Positions 48,784-59,383 of a DNA stretch of 64,000 bases are shown here, piece after piece (position 1 is the stretch's first letter; every line of letters begins with the position of its first letter). The translations under genes and the position numbers were made by a program. This DNA is from SZUA-35 sp963781035. GTDB taxonomy: Bacteria; Actinomycetota; Acidimicrobiia; Acidimicrobiales; SZUA-35. The stretch lies in the NCBI GenBank assembly GCA_963781035.1, contig CAWAEN010000007.1, forward strand, positions 124,001-188,000, in the 5' to 3' direction. The notes under the pieces are model-generated. The model had not been told where the DNA came from. It ran no database searches and saw only the letters and a program-made list of their open reading frames with translations.

Positions 48784-49707
48784 ATGGCACTCACCACGCT
48801 CTCGTCGACCGATGCGTTCGTCGTCACCGATGGCAGCGATGCCGCCGCTTCGACGGCGGTGCCGGCCACGGGAGTGGTGAGGACCGCCAAGAAGATCCTG
48901 CAGAGCAGTGCGGCCGATCTCGCCAGGTCGGTGTCGTACTCCTTCGCCTGTTTCGAGGTGCAGCGTGTCGGAGCGTCGGCCGGCATCAATGCCGTCGACG
49001 ACGCCGTCGGCCCGGCCACCGACGCGTTCTGTGCCGAGCTCATGGATCGAGTGGCGAGCGGATCACTGCAGCTCGATCCCGGCAAGGGGACATCCCCCGA
49101 GGCCATCGCTTCGCTGACGACGTCCGCCGCTCGTCCGCCGCTCGCCGGCAGCGTCGAGGCGACAGTTGCCGGTGTTCTGGCTGCTGGAGCGTGGAGCAAC
49201 GGCGGCACGCTCGACGGCGCTTCGGTGGCCGTCGAAGGCCGCGGCCCGGTCGTGGACCGGCTACTGGTCGTCCTGGCCGATGCCGGCGCCACCGTCGTGG
49301 AGGTGCCCGGGGTCGACACCAAGCCGTGGATGATCTGGGGAGCCGAGGCCGACATCGTGTTCGCCGGTTCCAAGCCCGGGGCGTTGACACACCAGGGAGT
49401 CCCCTTCGTGAAGGCGAAGGCGATCGTTCCCTGGGGCCCGATCCCCTTCACCACGAAGGCCTTCGCTCAGCTGCATCGGGCCGGTGTGGTGATGGTGCCG
49501 GATTTCCTGAGCGCGGCCGGCGGGCTGCTGCCGGGCAATGTCGACGGTGCAGTCGAGACGGCAACCGAGATCGCCGATCGGGTGACGGCGGGTCTCGAAG
49601 CCTCGCAGCACGACGACGGTGTGTTTCTCGGGGCGTGTTATCGGGCCGAGGCGTTCCTCGCGACGTGGCTCGAAGAGCGTCTGTTCGGTCGACCGCTCGC
49701 TGCCTGA
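48784..49707 (+). CDS. Glutamate/leucine dehydrogenase-like Rossmann protein, short
   Basis: 307 residues, intact. The C-terminal two-thirds resembles the NAD(P) domain of Glu/Leu/Phe/Val dehydrogenases: TLDGASVAVEGRGPVVDRLLV, ADIVFAGSKPGALTHQG, KAKAIVPWGPIPFT and the usual late signature GVVMVPDFLSAAGGLLPG. The N-terminal dimerisation and substrate domain is short and lacks the catalytic GGxKGG-type lysine motif, so amino-acid oxidation is doubtful. It starts 11 bases after hppA and may be co-transcribed with it. Its 3' end overlaps the open frame of the convergent hydrogenase protease. Confidence 0.75.
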   Translation: MALTTLSSTDAFVVTDGSDAAASTAVPATGVVRTAKKILQSSAADLARSVSYSFACFEVQRVGASAGINAVDDAVGPATDAFCAELMDRVASGSLQLDPGKGTSPEAIASLTTSAARPPLAGSVEATVAGVLAAGAWSNGGTLDGASVAVEGRGPVVDRLLVVLADAGATVVEVPGVDTKPWMIWGAEADIVFAGSKPGALTHQGVPFVKAKAIVPWGPIPFTTKAFAQLHRAGVVMVPDFLSAAGGLLPGNVDGAVETATEIADRVTAGLEASQHDDGVFLGACYRAEAFLATWLEERLFGRPLAA

Positions 49708-50221
49708 CCCCGTCCCGTCGGGTTGGCGTCGAGGGTGCGAACTCCTCGGCCCCAACGACGAGCTCGACAATTCGCTCGACGAGATCGGGGACGGCGTTCG
49801 CGACCTCGTCGGCGACTGCTTCGAAATGCTCGAAGCGTCTCGCCTCGACACCGAAGATCACGAGTGAGCGGGGAAGTCGTCCGAGAAGGCGTGCGAGTTC
49901 GACGGCCTCGGCGAGACCGATTCCGTGGCTCGACAGCAGGCCGTTCTCGACGTCGAGTCCGTCGACGAGGGCATTCACGACGGTGACCTCGCCCGGCACT
50001 CGGCCGCTCACCGTCGCATCGACAACGATCACGTCCTGATCGGGCGCCCACCGCATCGGGAGATCCGACAGATCGCCCTCTGCGACATGGACGATCACCC
50101 TGCCGTTGCACCGCGCACGAATGGCGTCGGCAACGAGAGGGCCGACGCCATCGTCGCCCCGATCTCGGTTCCCGACCCCGATCACCAGCGGCCGGGAGGC
50201 TGCCCGCCCGGGCACTGCCAC
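49448..50221 (-). CDS. Hydrogenase maturation protease (HyaD/HybD family), 3' end uncertain
   Basis: Cleaves the C-terminal extension of a [NiFe] hydrogenase large subunit after nickel insertion. VIGVGNRDRGDDGVGPLVAD is the family N-terminus with the nickel-sensing acidic residue. VIVVDATVSGRVPGEV and SSHGIGLAEAVELARLLG follow, and the order matches peptidase M52. Family-like sequence ends near 49725 (EFAPSTP). As read, no stop follows until 49448, inside the convergent gene, so a base is probably wrong near 49720. It lies 1 base downstream of the large-subunit stop and is the last gene of the hydrogenase run. Confidence 0.8.
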   Translation of the reverse strand: MAVPGRAASRPLVIGVGNRDRGDDGVGPLVADAIRARCNGRVIVHVAEGDLSDLPMRWAPDQDVIVVDATVSGRVPGEVTVVNALVDGLDVENGLLSSHGIGLAEAVELARLLGRLPRSLVIFGVEARRFEHFEAVADEVANAVPDLVERIVELVVGAEEFAPSTPTRRDGVRQRAVDRTDALRATSRGTPRPDNTPRETHRRRAARLRDPPSPDRRSRLPSRLHRRHCPAAARRPRSGNPAPSPHRPDAAERRPSW

Positions 50222-50222
50222 C

Positions 50223-51525
50223 TCAGGTGTCCTCGACCGTGAGCTTCAGGAAGTGGGTCGAGCACGAGATGCACGGGTCGTAGTTCCGGATCGTCTGCTC
50301 GCACTCGCAGCTGGAGATCGTCGAGATCGAGGTGCAGGTTGTCGCTGACGAACTGACGGAGATCGGATTCGATCGTCGGCTGGTTCTGCGCGGTCGGCGG
50401 GATGATCTGCGCGGCGAGGATCGTGCCGTTCGTCGTCGATCTCGTAGCGGTGGTACAGCAGACCGCGGGGCGCCTCGGTGGCCGCCCATCCGACGCCGGC
50501 CCGGGCCGGGACCTCGACGAACGGTTCGTCTGGCGGGGTGTAGGAGTCGATGATCCGCAGCGCCTCGTCGATGGCGTAGAGCGTCTCGAGTCCGCGCACG
50601 ACGATGCTCTTGAACGGGTTGGTGACCACCGGCGCCGAGGCCGACCTCGGCGCGCCAGGTCCTGCACGTCGGCGGTGAGCAGGTCGAAGTTGTTGGCGTA
50701 CCGGGCCAGCGGGCCGACGTGGTACCAGCCACGCTCGACGAGCCGGGAGTGCAGCGACGTCGAGTGCGCCACGTGTTCCTCGACCGAGTGACTCCTCGAA
50801 TTCGGACGCATCGATGTCGAGGCCCTTGTTCGACACGATGCGACCCTCGTTGAACGGGTACTCGTCCGGGTGACGCAGCGAGACGAACTCGTAGTCCTGC
50901 GAGAGGTCGGGGAAGTCGAAGCCGGCGGTCCAGCGGATCAGGTCGATGCAGATCTCCCGGGCTTCTTCGAGCGGTGTGCGAAGCGTCTCGAGTTCGTGGC
51001 GCGACGGGGCCCGGTAGAAGCCGCCGAGGCGCACGTTGACCGGATGGATCGGGCGACCACCGAGCAACTCGACGAGGTCGTTGCCGGTCTTCTTGAGCGT
51101 CAGGATGCTCTCGACCATCTCCGGATGATCGGCGGCAATGGCGATGCCCGAGTGGTAGCCGAGGAAGTCGGGCGCGTGCAGGAAACCGATGTGCAGCACG
51201 TGGCTCTCGATCCACTCGCCGCAGTACAGCAGCCGTCGCAGATCGCGGAGCGTGCCGCCGACCGCGACGCCGCAGAGCTCGCTCGATCGCGTGGACCGCA
51301 CTCATCTGGTAGGCCACCGGACAGATGCCGCAGATCCGGGCGGTGATGTCGACCGGTTCGGTGTAGTCACGGCCACGCAGGAACGCCTCGAAGAAGCGCG
51401 GCGGCTCGTAGATCTCGAGCCGGATGTCGGTCACCTCGCCGTCGGTCACCTTGCACGTGCATGGCTCCCTCGCCCTCGACCCGGGCGAGCACCGGCACGT
51501 GGAAATCGACGTTCTTGTGGGTCAT
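50223..51525 (-). CDS. [NiFe] hydrogenase large (alpha) subunit, group 3b type, frameshifted as read
   Basis: Holds the Ni-Fe active site. The N-terminal metal ligand motif is RICGICPVAYQMSAVHAIE (L1: CGIC), and the C-terminal motif is DPCISCSTHFLKL (L2: DPCxxC followed by His). Between them are SHVLHIGFLHAPDFLGYHSG and HPVNVRLGGFYRAP. The start MTHKNVDFHVPVLARVEGEG at 51525 overlaps the small-subunit stop. The protein continues past the His (KLTVEDT), consistent with a tail for the maturation protease. Frame changes near 51460, 51290, 50790, 50655 and 50440-50300. Expected cytosolic, coupling H2 to NAD(P)H. Confidence 0.88.
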
Positions 51526-52298
51526 CGGGCGTCCCTTCGGTCGGCTTCGTCACGGAACGGCTGGTCCCAGCCGGCGTAGCTGCGGAAGCTGCGGGCGATC
51601 GCCGCGTCGCTGCAGGCCGAGCTGCGACGAACTGCTCGGCCAGCGCCTCGGTGTTCGGGCTCTCCATCGGGCCGAAGCAGCCGTAGCAGCCCCGGTTGTA
51701 CGCCGGGCACAGGGCGTTGCAGCCGCCCTGGGTCACCGGTCCGAGGCACGGGGTGCCGTGGGCGACCATGATGCACGGGTTGCCCCTGGCCTTGCACTGC
51801 ACGCAGACGCTGGTCGTGGGAATGCGAGGCGGACGACCGGCGAGGTGGGCCGAGATGGTCTCGACCAGTTGACCCCGGTCGATCGGACAGCCCCGCAGTT
51901 CGAAGTCGACCTCGACGTGGTCGCTGATCGGCGTCGACGTCGCGAGCGTCGAGATGAACTCGGGATGGGCGTAGACGATGCCGATGAACTCGTTGACGTC
52001 GGCGCCGTTGCGGAGGGCCTGGATTCCGCCGGAGGTGGCGCAGGCGCCGATGGTGATGAGCACGCCCGAACTCGCTCGGATCTCCTGGATCCGCTCGAGG
52101 TCGTGCGGCGTGGTGATCGACCCTTCGACCAGCGAGACGTCGTAGGGGCCCTCGACCATGCCGCTCGATGCCTCGGGGAAGTAGGCGATGTCGATCCGGC
52201 CGGCGACGGCGAGGAGGTCGTCCTCGCAGTCGAGGAGGCTCAGCTGACAGCCGTCGCAGGAGGCGAACTTCCACACGCGCCAGCGTCGGGTTGCTCAT
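51522..52298 (-). CDS. [NiFe] hydrogenase small (delta) subunit, frameshifted as read
   Basis: Carries the iron-sulfur relay next to the active site. MSNPTLARVWKFASCDGCQLSLLDCEDD-type start (residues 1-28; CxxC proximal-cluster ligands), ITIGACATSGGIQALRN, ELRGCPIDRGQLVETI, and the cluster-rich VCVQCKARGNPCIM, GPVTQGGCNALCPAYNRGC, YGCFGPMESPN. No twin-arginine signal, hence a cytosolic group 3 enzyme. Frame changes near 52268 and 51625. ATGA overlaps on both sides (52295-52298 and 51522-51525). Confidence 0.9.
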   Translation of the reverse strand: MSNPTLARVEVRLLRRLSAEPPRLRGRPPRRRRPDRHRLLPRGIERHGRGPLRRLAGRRVDHHAARPRADPGDPSEFGRAHHHRRLRHLRRNPGPPQRRRRQRVHRHRLRPSRVHLDARDVDADQRPRRGRLRTAGLSDRPGSTGRDHLGPPRRSSASHSHDQRLRAVQGQGQPVHHGRPRHPVPRTGDPGRLQRPVPGVQPGLLRLLRPDGEPEHRGAGRAVRRSSACSDAAIARSFRSYAGWDQPFRDEADRRDAR

Positions 52299-53181
52299 GT
52301 CACGCTCACAGCTCCTCGGACCGGATGGAACGGTTCGATCTCGGCGTAGCTGGCGACCGGCCCGTCACGACAGACGATGAACGGTCCGAGCTGGCAGTGC
52401 CCGCACAGCGCGTTGCCGCACTGCATGTTGCGTTCGAGCGTGAGCCAGATCCGCTCGGCAGGGACGCCGAGGTCGATGAGCGCCAGCGCGGTGAAGTGCA
52501 TCATCACGTCCGGGCCGCAGACGAAGGCCGTGGTGTTCGACCAGTCGAGGTCGACTCCGTGTTCACGCGCCCAGCAGGTCGGGCACGACACCGACCGGCC
52601 CGCTCCACGTCGTCGTCGCCGACGTCGACGGTCAGTGCGACCTCGGCCCCGGAGTCGGCCCAGCGCGGCGAGATCGTCTCGATAGATCAGGTCGCTCGGC
52701 GTCTTGGCGCCGTAGACGACGGCGAGGCGGTCGAAGCGCCCGGTCGCCGACCGCCTCGTGGATGGCAGCCCGCAGCGGGGCGATGCCCAGGCCGCCGGCC
52801 GACGATCGAGCAGTTGGTCGGTGTCGATGCGAGTCGAGCGGCCAGTGGTTGCCGAACGGTCCACGGACGGTGATCACGCCACCGATCGGCGTGTCGATCA
52901 GTGCGTTCGTGATCGCCCCGGCCCGACGAATCGTGTAGGCGTGATGGTCGGTCATCGTCGGCGCCGAGCTGATCGAGATCGCGGCCTCGCCGACCCCGAA
53001 CGCGCCGAGCATGCTGCACCTGCGCCGGCGCGAAGTCGGGAAGCGCACCGTCGACCGGGACGACGTGCAGGGTGACGATGTCGGCGCCTTCCTCGACCTT
53101 GTCGAGCACCCGATACGGGCCGAGGCACCAGCAGCGGCGAGATCGCCGGTGACGGTCATCCGATTGATCGTCGTGCGTCAT
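52295..53181 (-). CDS. Hydrogenase FAD/NAD(P)-binding (gamma) subunit, frameshifted as read
   Basis: Ferredoxin-NADP reductase-like subunit of group 3b (sulfhydrogenase-like) hydrogenases. CLGPYRVLDKVEEGADIVTL opens the FAD domain, AISISSAPTM is the flavin-binding RxxS-like strand region, GGVITVRGPFGNHWPLD and GGLGIAPLRAAIHEA bind NAD(P), VVYGAKTPSDLIYRDDL follows. The C-terminus has four cysteines for a [2Fe-2S] cluster in MQCGNALCGHCQLGPFIVC. Frame changes near 53020, 52810, 52740, 52640 and 52575. The start at 53181 overlaps the beta-subunit stop (ATGA). Confidence 0.85.
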
Positions 53182-54373
53182 GACGTCGGCTCCTTCCCGC
53201 AAGTGCCCGGACTTCCTCGGTCAGATCGATGCCAACCGGGCACCAGGTGATGCATCGACCGCAGCCGACGCAGCCCGACTCGTCGAACTGATCGATCCAG
53301 CTGCCGAGCTTGTGGGTCATCCACTGGCGATACCGCGACTTCGGCCGATGCTCGGTGCGGGCCCGGACCGAGGTGCGAGAAGTCGAGGCTGAAGCACGAG
53401 TCCCACACCCGCCATCGTTCGGTGTGATCGCCGGTCAGATCGGTGATGTCCTCGAGGTTCGTGCAGAAACAGGTCGGGCAGGCGAGTGTGCAGTTCCCGC
53501 AGGTGAGGCAGCGCTCGGCGACTTCGTCCCACCGTGGGCTGTCGAGGTTCTCGTAGAGCAACTCCTTGATGCCGTCGGTGTCGAGGTGGCGCGAGATCCG
53601 GTCCGCTGCCTCGTCGACGACACGCTGCGCCGCCGTCGGCCTCGTCGTCCGAGGTCGTGGTCGAGGTGAGTTCGGCGAGGACCGCTGCGCCGGCGTCCGA
53701 CCCGGTCTCGACCACGTAGCGAACGACGTCGCCCGTCGACCAGTTCGGTCAGCGCGAGGTCGTACCCTGGGCCGGCGGACGGCCCCGTGCCCATCGAGGT
53801 GCAGAAGCAGGTCTCGGCCGGGTCGCCGCAGTTGACGGCGACGATGAAGAGATCCGCCCGATTGGCGCCGTAGGTCGGGTCGGGGTGCGGACCGTCGAGG
53901 AGCACCCGGTCCTGCTTGGCGATGGCGGCCAGCTCACAGGGCCGAACACCGATGAACGCCCGTTTGGGCACCTCGGGTTCGTGCATCCGCACCCGGATCC
54001 CGACGGTCGTTGCGCCCGGTTCGGTCTCCTTCGACATCTCCCAGACCTTGGTCCGGGCCGGATGGAGGAACTCCTTCCACGACTTCGGGCCGACCGCGTA
54101 GCCGAAGCGAGCGCCGTCACCTCGCGGGACGAGGCGATAGCGGCCGCCGGACTGCTCGTCGGTCCAGCCGGACGGCAGGTCGTCGGCCGAGCGAAGGACG
54201 TCGTGATCGATGACCCCGTTGTGAACCTGCGGGCCGAAGGTTGCGTGACCCCGCTCCTGCAATCGGGTGATCAGTGAGTCGAGCCCTGCTCCGTCGAGTG
54301 TGACCGCATCGATGGTGTCGCTGAGGCTCAAGACGTGTTCCTCTCCGGCTGCAATGACGAAATGTGCGGACAT
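53178..54373 (-). CDS. Hydrogenase iron-sulfur (beta) subunit, 4Fe-4S dicluster, frameshifted as read
   Basis: About 395 residues. The N-terminal part (YAVGPKSWKEFLHPARTKVW, FIGVRPCELAAIAKQDRVLL, VAVNCGDPAETCFCTSMG) is as in AsrA/HydB-type subunits. Two 4Fe-4S motifs follow: CLTCGNCTLACPTCFC and, in another frame, CGRCITWCPVGIDLT. Passes electrons between the gamma subunit and the delta-alpha core. Frame changes near 53735, 53640, 53570 and 53360. First gene of the beta-gamma-delta-alpha-protease run; a 12-bp palindrome ends 1 base before its ATG. Confidence 0.87.
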
Positions 54374-54374
54374 C

Positions 54375-54386
54375 GTGAGCGCTCAC
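54375..54386. promoter_or_regulatory. 12-bp palindrome at the hydrogenase operon start, possible operator
   Basis: GTGAGCGCTCAC is perfectly symmetric and sits one base upstream of the beta-subunit ATG, in the 165-bp space between the hydrogenase and hyp operons. It has the symmetry and core of LacI-family operators. No -10 box could be placed confidently in this space. Confidence 0.35.
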
Positions 54387-54538
54387 GGGCGCGATGCGGT
54401 ACGGGCTTTGGTCCCGAACGCCCGGTGTGCATTCGTGCGGGCGGGAGACGGGACCTCAGTCCCTGGCGCTCGCTGCCTGACCGGACGCAGAGTGCACGCG
54501 TGGTACACCACACCTTGGCGCCTGCGAGTCCGTTCGTC

Positions 54539-56864
54539 GTGCCGCGCGAAGAAGACAGTTCGGTCCGCTTCGATGTCAGCGGTGTGGTGCAGGGCGTCGG
54601 TTTCCGCCCCTTCGTCTACCGACTTGCCACCGAGGTGCAACTCGACGGCCTCGTCGGCAACGACTCGACCCGCGTGTTCATCGAGGTGACCGGTCCCGCC
54701 GCACCGGATCGAGGAGTTCGCGCAGCGGCTGGTGGATGAGGCACCGCCGCTGGCGCTGATCGAGACGGTGATCCGGACGCTGATCCCGGATCCGGTCGGC
54801 CGCAGGTTTTCGCATCGCCGACAGCACGGCGGCGGACGGCGAACGGACGCTGATCCCGCCGGACACCGCGGTTTGTGCGGACTGTCTGCGCGAACTGGCC
54901 GACCCGGCTGATCGTCGCCATCGGCACCCGTTCATCACCTGCACCAATTGCGGTCCACGCTTCACGATCATCAGCGACCTTCCCTATGACCGACCGGCCA
55001 CGACGATGGCGAGCTTCGACATGTGCGAGGCGTGTGCGGCGCGAGTACGCGGACCCGTCGGATCGCCGTTACCACGCACAGCCGATCGCGTGCCCGAACT
55101 GCGGGCCGGTCCTCGAGTTCCGTGACGATCGCCACGGCGCAGCCGAGGGCCCCGTCGATCCGATCGAGGCGGCAACGGAAGCACTGAGGGGCGGCGCCAT
55201 CGTCGCCGATCAAGGGCCTGGGCGGCTTCCACCTCGCCTGCGACGCCACCGACGACGAGGCGGTCGGACGGCTCCGGCAACGCAAACACCGCCCCGACAA
55301 GCCGTTTGCGGTGATGGTGGCCGATCTCGACGCTGCGGCCGGCCTCGCCGAGATCGGGCCGGTCGAGGCCGAGCAGCTGTTGTCACCCGCCCGGCCCATC
55401 GTCCTACTGCGGTCCCGTGCCGTTGCGAGCGTGAGCATCTCGGATGCGGTGGCGCCCGGGAGTCCGTTGATCGGACTCATGTTGCCGTCCACCCCGATCC
55501 ACCATCTGCTCTTCGCGTCAGGGACTCCCCCGCTGGTCATGACGAGCGGCAACCTCAGCGGAGAACCGTTGGCATATCGCGACGACGACGCGTCGAGCGC
55601 GACTCGGCGGCATCTGCGACGCGTGGCTCACCCACGATCGGCCCATCCACGTTCCGTGCGACGACTCGGTCGTCCGCTCGGTCGGCGGCACAGTGCTTCC
55701 CATCCGGCGAGCGCGGGGCTTCGCTCCCCTTCCCGTGTCCGGTCGACGGAATCAGGCGAGACGTCCTCGCCGTCGGCGGCGAACTGAAGAACTCCTTCTG
55801 CCTCGCATCGCCGCGCCACGCATGGATGAGCCAGCACCTCGGCGACATGGAGAATCTGGAAACGCTCGACGCCTTCGAACGAGGGGTCGAGCAGTTCGAG
55901 CACATCTACGGCATCGCTCCCGAGGTGGTCGCCGTCGATCTCCACCCCGGCTATCGAACGTCTCGGTGGGCGAAGACGAACCACGCCGGCTGCGTGGTCG
56001 AGGTCCAGCACCACCACGCCCACATCGCCTCGGTGATGGCCGAGCACGGACTGCGACCCGGACGAACCCGTGATCGGCTTCGCGTTCGACGGCACCGGCT
56101 ACGGCGATGACGGAGTCGATCTGGGGCGGCGAAGTCTTGTTCGCCGACGCCCACGGCTACGAGCGCGTCGCCCACCTCGCACCGGTCGACCTTCCGGGCG
56201 GCGACAGCGCGGTTCGCAATCCGTGCCGCGTCGCACTGGCCCACCTCGCGGCGGCCGGTGTCGAATGGTCCGACGATCTCGCGCCAGTTCGCGCCATCGA
56301 GTCCGTCAGAGCTCGTCTTGCTTCGGCGGCAACTCGATCAGAGGCTCGCCTGCGTGCCGACGACGAGCATGGGACGACTGTTCGATGCGGTGGCGTCGTT
56401 GCTCGGCCTCCGGCAGCGGATCAGCTACGAGGCGCAGGCTGCAATCGAACTCGGAGGTCGTCGCCGAACGGCGGTCGGCGGCTCGCCCCTGCCGTATCAC
56501 TTCACGATCGACGGACCGCTCATCTCGACCGGAGCCGGTCCTTCGTCAGATGGTTCGTCGACCTCCGGGCGAACGTGCCGGCCAGCGAGATCGCGTTGGC
56601 ATTCCACGAGGCCGTCGCCGATGTGGTGGTCACCGTGGCCGAGCGGCTCCGGGACGAGCGTGGCGATCAGCCGTGGCGCTGTCCGGCGGCGTGTTCCAGA
56701 ACGCTCTTCTCACCGTCATGTGTGTCGTCGCGCCTCGGGATGCCGGTTTCGTGGTGCTCACTCACCGGCTCGTTCCTCCCAACGACGGCGGTCTCGCCCT
56801 CGGACAGGCGTTCGTCGCCGGCCATCGCCAAGTCGCACGACCAACGACCAGAGCGGAGTTCTGA
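54539..56864 (+). CDS. hypF: HypF carbamoyltransferase, many frameshifts as read
   Basis: Makes the thiocarboxamide precursor of the active-site cyanides from carbamoyl phosphate. Domains in order: acylphosphatase (VSGVVQGVGFRPFVYRLA), two zinc fingers (CADCLRELADP with FITCTNCGPRFTI; CEACAA with IACPNCGPVLEF), YrdC-like (GLGGFHLACDATDDEAV, RPDKPFAVMV, VMTSGNLSGEPL), and the Kae1-like domain (FDGTGYGDDG, VQHHHAHIASVM, SGGVFQNALL). Frame changes near 54710, 54810, 55030, 55210, 55595, 55735, 56065, 56110, 56290, 56440 and 56680. Start GTG 54539 is the best of several. Confidence 0.88.
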
Positions 56865-56865
56865 C

Positions 56866-57127
56866 ATGTGCCTCGCCGTTCCAGGACAGATCATCGAGAC
56901 CCGCGAGGAGCCCGGCATCCCGATGGCCACGATCAGCTTCGACGGCATCCGCAAGGACATCTGCCTGGCCTACCTGCCCGACCTCGACGTCGGCGACTAC
57001 GCGATCGTGCACGTCGGGTTTCGCGATCTCGAAGATCGACGAGGCGTCGGCCCTCGAGACGCTCGAGATGTTCCGCGAGCTGGGGGTCCTCGACGACGAA
57101 CTCGGCGCTCGGCGAAGCGAGCAACCC

Positions 57128-57131
<4 letters not shown>
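56866..57131 (+). CDS. hypC: HypC hydrogenase assembly chaperone, frameshifted as read
   Basis: Starts MCLAVPGQIIETREEPGIPM; the N-terminal Met-Cys is essential for carrying the Fe(CN)2CO unit and binding HypD. FDGIRKDICLAYLPDLDVGDY and IVHVGF complete the OB-like fold, and EASALETLEMFRELG the C-terminal helix. A frame change near 57030 and another near 57115. The stop TGA overlaps the HypD GTG (57128-57131). Begins one base after the hypF stop. Confidence 0.9.
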
Positions 57132-58220
<1,089 letters not shown>

Positions 58221-58221
58221 C

Positions 58222-59331
58222 GTGCCCGGTCGACCGTGCCGGCGACGTCGAGCCGGTCCGATGCCGGGCCATCGACTTCGACGGCTGGACCTGTCCGCTT
58301 CCGCTCCGCGACCACGACCGGATCGTCATCGGCCACGGCGGCGGCGGGCAGCTCATCGTCCGAACTGGTCGAGCACCTCTTCGTGCCGGCGTTCAACGCG
58401 AGCCGACCGGCGCGTCGAGCTGCACGACGCGGCCACGCTTCGACGTCGACTGCCGGGCGGCTGGCGTTCTCGACCGACTCCTACGTCGTGCAGCCCGCTC
58501 TTCTTCCCCGGCGGCTGCATCGGCGACCTCGCGGTCAACGGGACGGTCAACGACGTCGCCATGACGCGGCGCCCAGCCGCACGGCGCTGAGCGCCGGCTT
58601 CATCCTCGAAGAGGGGCTCGAGCTGGCCGTCCTCGGCCGGGTCGTCGAGGCGATGGCGGCTGCGGCCCGGGCCGCCGGCGTCGCGCATCGTCACCGGCGA
58701 CACCAAGGTGGTCGACGCGGGCCAGGCCGACGGGATGTACGTCAACACGGCCGGCATCGGCGTCGTCCCCGACGGCGTCGACATCCGGCCGACCCGGGCC
58801 CGACCCGGGCGACGTGGTCATCGTCAGCGGCCCGATCGGCGCAGCACGGCATCGCGGTGATGTCCGTGCGCGAGGGCCTCGAGTTCGGCACCGACCTCCG
58901 GACCGACTCGGCGCCGCTCAACGGCCTGGTCGCCGCCATGCTCGATGCGTGCCGCGACGTGCACGTGCTGCGCGATGCGACCCGCGGCGGCGTCACGGCG
59001 TCGTTGTGCGAGATCGCCGCACGCCGGACAGTCGGGATCGAGTACGACGAGGCGTCGGTGCCGGTGCCCGCCGGCGGTCGCCGCCGCCTGCTCGTTCCTC
59101 GGTCTCGATGCCATGAGCATCGCCAACGAGGGCAAGCTCGTGGCCATCGTGCCGCCGGAGGGTGTCGACGCCGTGATGCTGGCGATGCATGCGCACCCCG
59201 AGGGCAGGGATGCCTGCGTGATCGGAACCGTCGTCGACGATCATCCGGGTGTGGTCGTGGCTCGCACCGCCCTCGGCGCCTCGCGGGTCGTCGACCTGCC
59301 TCTCGGCGAGCAGCTCCCCCGCATCTGCTGA
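58222..59331 (+). CDS. hypE: HypE dehydratase, many frameshifts as read
   Basis: Dehydrates the thiocarboxamide on its own C-terminal cysteine to cyanide; the required end PRIC is present at the stop (59331). The ATP-binding AIRS-like fold shows IVIGHGGGGQLI, SELVEHLFVPAFN, FFPGGCIGDLAVNGTVNDVAM, GFILEEGLELAVLGRVVEAM, VTGDTKVVDAGQADGMYVNT, GDVVIVSGPIG, HGIAVMSVREGLEF and DATRGGVTASLCEIA. Frame changes occur roughly every 100 bases up to about 59085. The start is uncertain (GTG near 58222). No hypA or hypB follows. Confidence 0.88.
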
Positions 59332-59371
59332 GGGCCTCGACCGCCTCACGGCGATGCTCGATGTCAACGAG

Positions 59372-59383
59372 TAGCCTGCCGCC
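59372..59383 (+). promoter_or_regulatory. Leaderless -10 box of the metallopeptidase gene
   Basis: TAGCCT at 59372-59377 ends six bases before the GTG at 59384. The gene therefore has its own promoter after the hyp operon. Confidence 0.5.
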
